Shown here one piece after another: positions 6,037 to 11,007 of a DNA stretch of 11,007 nucleotides (positions are counted from its first letter, which is position 1; every line of letters begins with the position of its first letter). Position numbers and translations under genes: made by a program. The DNA lies in contig CALGHE010000124.1 in NCBI GenBank assembly GCA_937915765.1, positions 1 through 11,007 on the forward strand, in the 5' to 3' direction. The notes beneath the pieces are model-generated. The model searched no databases. It saw only the letters and a program-made list of their open reading frames with translations, and was not told the origin of the DNA. This stretch comes from an uncultured Bacteroidales bacterium. GTDB taxonomy: Bacteria > Bacteroidota > Bacteroidia > Bacteroidales > Paludibacteraceae.

Positions 6037-7887
6037 ATGGAAAAGATATTTGATAAGATATTTGATAAGATATTTGATAATGATAAGACAGAATTGCTCT
6101 CCTTTGCATTTCTCTCTATAATGTTTGTTGGATTTCTTATAATGATTAAATTATCTGAAGGTGAAATTCATGGTGCTGATGTCAAGAAATTTGTTTTTGA
6201 CATAATAAAACTTGTATTGTTTTTTGTTCTTTGCAGGTTTATATTCCGGCGGTGTGGCTGGCGGAAGGCGCTTCCGCTTTCTGTCGGAGTGCCGGTGGTT
6301 GCAGCTTGCCTTGGTGTGTTTGACTTGACTTACGCTTGGTTCGCTTTGTTTGGCATTGGCTATGCTCAGCTGAGCATGAACTCTGAGTATATGACAGAAA
6401 AAAGCGAAGAGCCGGCGGAGAGTGCCTTAAAGGATGTGACATTGTCTCCGTTTGGCATGGATTTCCATATAAAGATGTTTATGATTAACACTGTCGTGAT
6501 GCAAATCCTGATGTTCTTATGTCTGCGATCTTTTTCGGTAGAGAGCTTTTGGGCGTTCTTTTTCTGTGCGGTGGCGTTGCAAATTTTTAGCATTGAAGTG
6601 TTAGGCTTCTTATTTATTATGTTAATGTTTTTGTTTTGTTTCTGTAAGAATAATTATGACGATTTCATTCAGATTTTCTTTTTTGTTGCTGCAATTGGTT
6701 TGTTTGTATTTTTAGTCTGTTGCTCTTCAGATGCAGTCAAGGCGTATAAGAAGGACTGGATTAGCAGCCCTTTGTTCAAAGTGGTTAAGGATAATAAGAA
6801 TATTGTGTATAATGTCAGTTTGTGGATGTGCTTCTCGCCATTTCCTTTGATGTGTATTGTTTATCTGTTTTATCAGTCTTGGGGTCCGGGTCCGGATGAG
6901 TTTTTTAAATCACATTTTTGGAGTGTCCTATATTTTAATGCTATTACGTTAACATTATTTTTTGGGGGATGCATACTTGCGGGTTATGTTTTTAGCTGGC
7001 TAAGACATTATGTCAGAGTTTCTTTTTCTATAGGTGTGAGCCTTTTTCTCTTTATTCCGTTCCTTTTCTTCTTATATAACTTATATAAAGAGGAGATTTT
7101 AGGGGAATTTTCCAGTCATTGGAATATTTTCTATATGGCTCTATTCCCGGTTTCGTACTTTGTGGTTATGTCTGTTGTTTTTATCCAAGATGAGAAAGAC
7201 GCAAAAGTTAGGTTTAAAGACAGAATCTTGTCGGTCGCAGGCATGGCTGCGGTGATGATGCGTTATAACGGCGGTTACACAGACGGAGCGCGGGATCTGT
7301 TCCGCGGCTTTCTCGCAGAGCGCTACAGTGGAGCGGAGTTTTATGAGGAGCGTTTTGCTGAAGATGCGGAAAAGCGCCTTGAGCTGTTAATCGGCAAGCG
7401 TAAGCTTAGTTTCAAAAAGTTTTGCATTGAGGTGAACCGCAGTTTGTCGTACGAGGAGAAGGTCAATTTGACGCGCTTGCTTTTTGACATTGCGATACTT
7501 GATGGCAGCATCTATCCGGAAGAGCGCAATGTTTTGAGCAATATCATGGTGCATATTCGTATCGGCGAGAAGCAGGCACAAGCCTACGACAGTATGTACA
7601 GCCGCTACTATTACGACAGCCGCTCGAGCCGGGAGAGCGCGAAAGGGACTTACACTTCGTCGGGAACATACATGCCGTCGCGCGTTGTTGAGGCGTACGC
7701 GCAGCTTGGTTTGAAGGTCGGCACAGCCTTCGACGAGGTTAAGTGCGTTTACCGCCGCCTTGTCTTTGAAAACCACCCGGACCGTCTGACTCAAGCCGAC
7801 GCCGCCACCCGCGCCGCCGCCGACGTGCGCATCCGCGAACTGAACCGCGCAATGATGGTCATAGAGGATTTTGTGGCAAAGTCGTGA
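6037..7887 (+). CDS. Larger multi-pass membrane protein with TerB-like and J domains; second of the tandem pair
   Basis: A 616-residue paralogue of the preceding gene. It starts with a (KIFD)x3 repeat, then about twelve hydrophobic segments (roughly 22-37, 52-69, 79-93, 97-110, 145-162, 169-185, 187-203, 210-229, 258-279, 296-317, 329-349, 364-383). Residues 400-616 are the same TerB-like/J module as its neighbour, with HPD at 580-582. The N-terminal halves are related but diverged: CGWRKALPLSVGVPVVAA (73-90) matches CSWKKAVLLSVGIVAVAA (22-39) of the first protein, and the juxtamembrane IQDEKDAKVRFKDRIL matches IKDEKRREVRLKNKLL. It thus has about five more membrane segments than its partner, plus a hydrophilic loop at 111-143. 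By analogy with DjlA, a DnaK co-chaperone held at the inner membrane is likely; what the membrane part senses or binds is unknown. There is no promoter in the 30-base gap before it. Confidence 0.85.
   Translation: MEKIFDKIFDKIFDNDKTELLSFAFLSIMFVGFLIMIKLSEGEIHGADVKKFVFDIIKLVLFFVLCRFIFRRCGWRKALPLSVGVPVVAACLGVFDLTYAWFALFGIGYAQLSMNSEYMTEKSEEPAESALKDVTLSPFGMDFHIKMFMINTVVMQILMFLCLRSFSVESFWAFFFCAVALQIFSIEVLGFLFIMLMFLFCFCKNNYDDFIQIFFFVAAIGLFVFLVCCSSDAVKAYKKDWISSPLFKVVKDNKNIVYNVSLWMCFSPFPLMCIVYLFYQSWGPGPDEFFKSHFWSVLYFNAITLTLFFGGCILAGYVFSWLRHYVRVSFSIGVSLFLFIPFLFFLYNLYKEEILGEFSSHWNIFYMALFPVSYFVVMSVVFIQDEKDAKVRFKDRILSVAGMAAVMMRYNGGYTDGARDLFRGFLAERYSGAEFYEERFAEDAEKRLELLIGKRKLSFKKFCIEVNRSLSYEEKVNLTRLLFDIAILDGSIYPEERNVLSNIMVHIRIGEKQAQAYDSMYSRYYYDSRSSRESAKGTYTSSGTYMPSRVVEAYAQLGLKVGTAFDEVKCVYRRLVFENHPDRLTQADAATRAAADVRIRELNRAMMVIEDFVAKS
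6043..6078 (+). repeat. In-frame 12-bp tandem repeat, 3 copies
   Basis: AAGATATTTGAT occurs three times in a row directly after the second codon of the larger membrane J-protein, encoding KIFD three times, and is followed by a partial unit (AATGAT). Being a multiple of three, copy-number change by slippage would lengthen or shorten the N-terminus without shifting frame. Confidence 0.95.
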
Positions 7888-7897
7888 TGGTTTTATG
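7234..7897 (+). repeat. 664-bp perfect direct repeat, copy 2
   Basis: Second copy of the repeat at 5353-6016. It covers residues 400-616 of the larger membrane J-protein and the same 10 bases after its stop codon. Homologous recombination between the copies would remove 1881 bases and leave one gene with the first protein's membrane part. Confidence 0.98.
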
Positions 7898-7997
7898 TTT
7901 CGTTGCAGTTCGTGTGCTGTTTTTTTTAGGTCGGCGATTGTGTTTATTATATGGCAACTTCTGCAAAGTTGTCTCGGGTGAAGTAATGTTTTTTTTC

Positions 7998-8005
7998 TAA
8001 CTTTG
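7998..8005 (+). promoter_or_regulatory. Putative -7 box of nspC
   Basis: TAACTTTG matches TAnnTTTG exactly and lies 19 bases before the nspC ATG (8025), giving a very short A/T-rich leader. No TTTG is found at the normal -33 spacing. The spot, right in front of a gene after a 137-base gap, makes it credible. Confidence 0.5.
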
Positions 8006-8024
8006 TGCGTTAAATAGATAAATT

Positions 8025-9164
8025 ATGATAGACTATTCAAAAGTTCCGTCGCCATGTTATGTGGTTGACGAAGTAAAGTTGAGGGCGAATCTTGCTCTTA
8101 TACGTTCTGTGAAGGAGAGGGCTGGGGTTGAAATAATCCTTGCGTTCAAGGCTTTTGCGTTGTGGAAGTTGTTCGGAATTGTGCGTGAGTATGTTCCGTA
8201 TTCCACTGCAAGCTCTCTGTCGGAGGCTCGGCTCGCGTTCGAGGAGATGGGCGCGTTGGCTCATACTTATTCTCCTGCATACACAGAAAAAGAGTTCCCG
8301 GTTATAGCGGAGTGCAGCAGTCATATATCGTTCAACTCGTTGTCGCAGTTTAGCCGCTTTTATCCGTATCTGCAGAAGATGGACAGAAAGGTCTCTTGCG
8401 GGTTGCGCATAAATCCGGAGTTCTCTCTTGTGGAGACTGATTTGTACAATCCGTGCGCTCCGGGCTCTCGTCTTGGTGTTGTGGCTGACTTGCTTGAAGA
8501 TGGTCTGCCTGATGGTGTGGAAGGTCTGCATTGCCATACTCTTTGCGAGTCTTCTGCTGATGATTTGGAACTGATGCTCAATGCGATAGAGAAGGGTTTC
8601 GCTCGATTTCTGCCAAAGGTCAAATGGCTCAATCTGGGTGGCGGACATCTGATGACCCGTGAGGGGTATGATGTGGAGAAACTTATCTCTTTGCTGAAAA
8701 ATTTTAAAGCTAAATATCCAAATCTTGAGATTATTCTTGAGCCGGGCAGCGCTTTTGCATGGAGAACGGGCGAACTTGTGTCTTCTGTGGTTGATGTGGT
8801 TGAGAATCATGGTGTTAAGACTGCTATTTTGGATGTCTCTTTTGCTTGCCACATGCCGGATTGCCTTGAAATGCCTTACAAACCGGCTATTGTTGGCGCT
8901 ACAGACGAGGTGGAGGGCAAACCTACTTACAGAATGGGCGGAAACAGTTGTCTTTCTGGCGACTTCTACGGCTCTTGGTCTTTTGACAAGGAGCTGAGCG
9001 TTGGCGACAAAGTTGTTTTTGAAGATATGATTCATTACACAACGGTAAAGACAACTATGTTCAACGGTATTTCGCACCCTTCGATTGCTTTGTGGACTAA
9101 GGACGGAAATCTTGAAATGCTTCGTGAGTATGGTTATGAGGATTACAGGTCTCGAATGGATTAA
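8025..9164 (+). CDS. nspC: Carboxynorspermidine/carboxyspermidine decarboxylase
   Basis: A 379-residue PLP-dependent decarboxylase of the alanine-racemase fold (group IV). It removes CO2 from carboxyspermidine or carboxynorspermidine, the last step of the alternative spermidine pathway, in the cytoplasm. The family length is about 365-390 residues. Visible motifs: PSPCYVVDE (8-16), PLP lysine in LAFKAFALW (K42), GLRINPE (126-132), GLHCHTLCE (168-175) in the substrate/PLP region, LNLGGGH (202-208) for phosphate binding, EPGSAF (239-244), and GGNSCLSGD (305-313) with the catalytic Cys309 contributed across the dimer. The start at 8025 fits the family N-terminus and follows an A-rich leader. The usual partner, carboxyspermidine dehydrogenase, is not in this window. 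Arginine decarboxylase of the same pathway ends at 341. Confidence 0.95.
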   Translation: MIDYSKVPSPCYVVDEVKLRANLALIRSVKERAGVEIILAFKAFALWKLFGIVREYVPYSTASSLSEARLAFEEMGALAHTYSPAYTEKEFPVIAECSSHISFNSLSQFSRFYPYLQKMDRKVSCGLRINPEFSLVETDLYNPCAPGSRLGVVADLLEDGLPDGVEGLHCHTLCESSADDLELMLNAIEKGFARFLPKVKWLNLGGGHLMTREGYDVEKLISLLKNFKAKYPNLEIILEPGSAFAWRTGELVSSVVDVVENHGVKTAILDVSFACHMPDCLEMPYKPAIVGATDEVEGKPTYRMGGNSCLSGDFYGSWSFDKELSVGDKVVFEDMIHYTTVKTTMFNGISHPSIALWTKDGNLEMLREYGYEDYRSRMD

Positions 9165-9208
9165 TCTCAACTCAGAAGAACTTAAATTTTCAGGGTGATC
9201 TTGTTGCT

Positions 9209-9466
9209 ATGTGCTTTATAATGAAGAGCCAGAACGCCCGTTGGGCAGAGGGCATGGAGTGGACGATGAGGTATTTAAATAAGCATGGCTTAAAAAAAGG
9301 CTCAAGCTTTGAGGTCAGCGTTAAATATGCAGACGATGTTGAGTTCAAAGGAAAGGTAGGAAATAAAATTAAACGTGAAACAGACCTGACAAACCGTTTT
9401 AAAACGTCAGCTACGAACAAAGGTCATGAGTTTCTGGCTACGATAAATTACGGAGTGTCTTTCTAA
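9209..9466 (+). CDS. Small protein of unknown function (possible remnant)
   Basis: An 85-codon frame starting 44 bases after nspC on the same strand; an internal ATG at 9221 would give 81 residues (MKSQNARWAEG...). I do not recognise the family. The protein is charged and lysine-rich (HGLKKGSSFEVSVKYADDV, GNKIKRETDLTNRFK) with no signal peptide or membrane segment. It ends in alternating residues with a terminal aromatic, FLATINYGVSF, a pattern also seen at the ends of outer-membrane beta-barrels, so it might be the tail of a decayed larger gene; that is speculation. The frame is open upstream to 9140 without another ATG. Codon use is A-richer than in nspC. It could be a real small gene co-transcribed with nspC, or a remnant. 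Confidence 0.5.
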   Translation: MCFIMKSQNARWAEGMEWTMRYLNKHGLKKGSSFEVSVKYADDVEFKGKVGNKIKRETDLTNRFKTSATNKGHEFLATINYGVSF

Positions 9467-9565
9467 CGGAAGGTTAAGGCAAGGAAATAAAAAAAACATT
9501 TCTATAAATTATGTCGAGATGACTTAAACTAAATCGCAATTTGTAGAAGTTGTTTTAAGAATATT

Positions 9566-9597
9566 CTTGCATAAATTTCCTATAATAGTTAAATTTG
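9566..9597 (+). promoter_or_regulatory. Promoter of the TANFOR surface-protein gene
   Basis: The -7 box TAAATTTG (9590-9597) matches TAnnTTTG exactly, and a CTTG (9566-9569), close to the -33 TTTG consensus, lies 20 bases before it, near the usual Bacteroidetes spacing. Transcription would start around 9604, about 40 bases before the ATG at 9643. The 176-base gap after the small gene otherwise holds nothing recognisable. Confidence 0.6.
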
Positions 9598-9642
9598 CAA
9601 ATCTTTTAAAGATTGCATAAATAGTTATAGATACATTTTATT

Positions 9643-11007
9643 ATGAAACGACTCGTTGTCAGGCTTGTGTTGTCAGTTTTGATGTCTGTCTTGTGCTTTT
9701 CTGTAGCGCAGGCTGCCGTCACGTATCCGTTGCAGTTGTCTGCTCATATTTTGCCGCCTTACGGTTGCCGTCTGTCAGACTATGTGGTGCAGGGCATGGA
9801 GCGTCTGAACCTTACCGTCCTGCAGCGCGACTTGAGGTATTCAAACTATGATTTCCTCGTCAGAATGCAGGTGAAGCAAGGCACCAAAATAGTTATTAGC
9901 TCAACTGCCGGATATACAGTGAAATCAGGGCAGCTAACCCGGCTGAACTCTGCGAATCTGTTCAATGGACTGACGGCGGACATCACGGCTCAGGATAAAT
10001 ACAAAGAGAACGGTTTCTGCCTGAACGAGGGCGCTTACGAGTTTGTCTTTCAGGCTTTTGACGCTAAGAACACGGCGTTGCCGGTCAGTGAGCCGGTCTA
10101 TTTCCATACATATCTGAGCAAGGCTCTTCCGCCGGCGTGCGTCTTTCCGGCAAATGGCTCGTGCGTGGATTACAAGTCGGCGGCTGTCAATTTCGCTTGG
10201 ATGGAGAAGTCCGTGTCGATGCCTTCTAACGGAAAACGTTACTCCTTGGAGGTTTATGAGATGCCGGAGGGGTTTGACGGAACGGACCGAGCGGAAAACC
10301 TTGCGGGAGCCTCAGAGCCTGTTTACAGGAAAGATGACATAAACGGAAACGTTACGGTGCATACCGCTCCGATCAGCGCAGGCATGTTCATCAAAGGACG
10401 GACTTACGTGTGGCGCGTGCGCTCCTATTCTGCGGATTTTGGACAGGCGGACAGCCGCGTCTCCGGACATGTGGAGAATAACGGTTACAGCCAGTACTCG
10501 GCGTTCAAGTTCGGAACTTGCGTTGACGTGGAGGACGTGTGGAAGAAGAAAGACCAGGCCGCGATCGGGGCTGTCAAGTATGACAGCTCCAAAAAGCCGG
10601 TGCTTGAGAGTGTTGACACAAGCGGCGCCGTGGCGGTTGTGGAGTGGCGTCATGAGCCGGAAAAGTTCTGCGGATATGTTGTGGAATGGAATATGGCGGA
10701 CACCGCCCTGGCGCCCTGGGGACAGAAGATCGTCTCCGAGAAGGACTCTTTCGCGTATATCTCCGGCTTAAGCTATGGTGTGGACTATATCGTGAGGCTT
10801 CGCGGCGTGATATGCAACGGCTCGGAGGAGCAGGCTTATTCGGCTTGCGCGGACAATGTGCTGTCTTTCAGGCTTGAGAAGAGGGAGGATGCCGAGTGCG
10901 GGAATCCGGTGCCGCAGGTGACGTCGCTTGTCTCGCTGAAGGAGGCTATGAAGGAGGGCGACGTGCTTATGTTTGCTCACGGCTTCAATATTCACTTCGG
11001 ATGCATC
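9643..11007 (+). CDS. Secreted TANFOR-domain surface protein with fibronectin type III-like region (3' truncated by window edge)
   Basis: The frame is open from the ATG at 9643 to the last base, exactly 455 codons with no stop, so the protein continues beyond the window. It begins with a Sec signal peptide (MKRLVV, hydrophobic 8-22, likely cut after AQA at 24). C18 is preceded by Leu, so it is not a lipobox. Residues about 28-190 match the start of the TANFOR region of Bacteroidales surface proteins: LPPY (37-40), LSDY (44-47), the Leu-Pro-Pro stretch LPPACVFPANG (162-172), and VNFAWM (182-187), the strand that opens an FnIII-like unit ending near TYVWRVRSYS (254-263). Residues about 319-410 look like a further FnIII domain (VVEWRHEP, YVVEW, ISGLSYGVDYIVRLRG). 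Such proteins are large and exposed or periplasmic; the ligand is unknown. It has its own promoter. A C-terminal secretion signal would lie outside the window. Confidence 0.82.
   Translation, partial: MKRLVVRLVLSVLMSVLCFSVAQAAVTYPLQLSAHILPPYGCRLSDYVVQGMERLNLTVLQRDLRYSNYDFLVRMQVKQGTKIVISSTAGYTVKSGQLTRLNSANLFNGLTADITAQDKYKENGFCLNEGAYEFVFQAFDAKNTALPVSEPVYFHTYLSKALPPACVFPANGSCVDYKSAAVNFAWMEKSVSMPSNGKRYSLEVYEMPEGFDGTDRAENLAGASEPVYRKDDINGNVTVHTAPISAGMFIKGRTYVWRVRSYSADFGQADSRVSGHVENNGYSQYSAFKFGTCVDVEDVWKKKDQAAIGAVKYDSSKKPVLESVDTSGAVAVVEWRHEPEKFCGYVVEWNMADTALAPWGQKIVSEKDSFAYISGLSYGVDYIVRLRGVICNGSEEQAYSACADNVLSFRLEKREDAECGNPVPQVTSLVSLKEAMKEGDVLMFAHGFNIHFGCI

Noticed and set aside
5353..7897. The long direct repeat as an insertion sequence or integrated element
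   Set aside because: No transposase or integrase, no terminal inverted repeats, and both copies lie in frame inside paralogous genes, so module duplication or gene conversion fits better.
7955..7971. CAACTT/AAGTTG hairpin before nspC as a terminator
   Set aside because: The 6-bp stem is weak and is not directly followed by a T run; the T run at 7989-7996 is 18 bases away.
8037..9170. 377-codon open frame antisense to the whole of nspC
   Set aside because: It mirrors nspC almost end to end, its translation is Arg/His/Ser-rich without domain character, and nspC carries all family motifs.
9643..9720. Lipoprotein signal in the TANFOR protein (Cys18)
   Set aside because: The residue before Cys is Leu rather than Gly/Ala/Ser, and a standard AQA signal-peptidase I site follows at 22-24.
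10154..10771. Several short plus- and minus-strand frames of 62-113 codons near the window end
   Set aside because: All are out-of-frame shadows of the TANFOR gene, whose own frame is open through the whole stretch.

Overview
The window looks like a chromosomal piece of a Bacteroidales/Bacteroidetes bacterium. The signs are -7 boxes of the type TAnnTTTG, A-rich leaders without clear Shine-Dalgarno sequences, a TANFOR-type surface protein found in Bacteroidales, a Bacteroidetes-type arginine decarboxylase end, and the carboxyspermidine decarboxylase (NspC) route to spermidine. The organism cannot be named more closely from the sequence.

Layout. Positions 3-341 hold the 3' end of arginine decarboxylase (plus strand), closed by a stem-loop terminator that also serves the convergent operon. 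Positions 454-4225 are a tight four-gene minus-strand operon, read as kdsB (CMP-KDO synthetase), a zinc-motif-less M16 peptidase homologue, a family 2 glycosyltransferase and an MBL-fold hydrolase, with gaps of 2-5 bases. Positions 4226-4710 are a divergent intergenic region with promoter-like boxes and a direct repeat. Positions 4711-7887 hold two tandem membrane genes. Each joins a variable multi-pass N-terminus to a TerB-like plus J-domain C-terminus, as in DjlA. Positions 8025-9164 are nspC, followed by a small unknown gene at 9209-9466. A signal-peptide-bearing TANFOR/FnIII surface protein starts at 9643 and runs off the window end.

The most striking feature is a 664-base perfect direct repeat (5353-6016 and 7234-7897). 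It covers the whole C-terminal half of both tandem genes and ends 10 bases past each stop codon. The upstream halves are clearly paralogous but strongly diverged. The pattern fits recent gene conversion, or selection keeping one shared J-domain output on two different membrane sensors or anchors.

How genes relate: arginine decarboxylase and NspC belong to the same polyamine pathway (arginine to agmatine to putrescine to carboxyspermidine to spermidine), but are separated here by unrelated genes. The kdsB operon points to the cell envelope (KDO for LPS, plus a sugar transferase). The TANFOR protein and the membrane J-proteins also act at the envelope.
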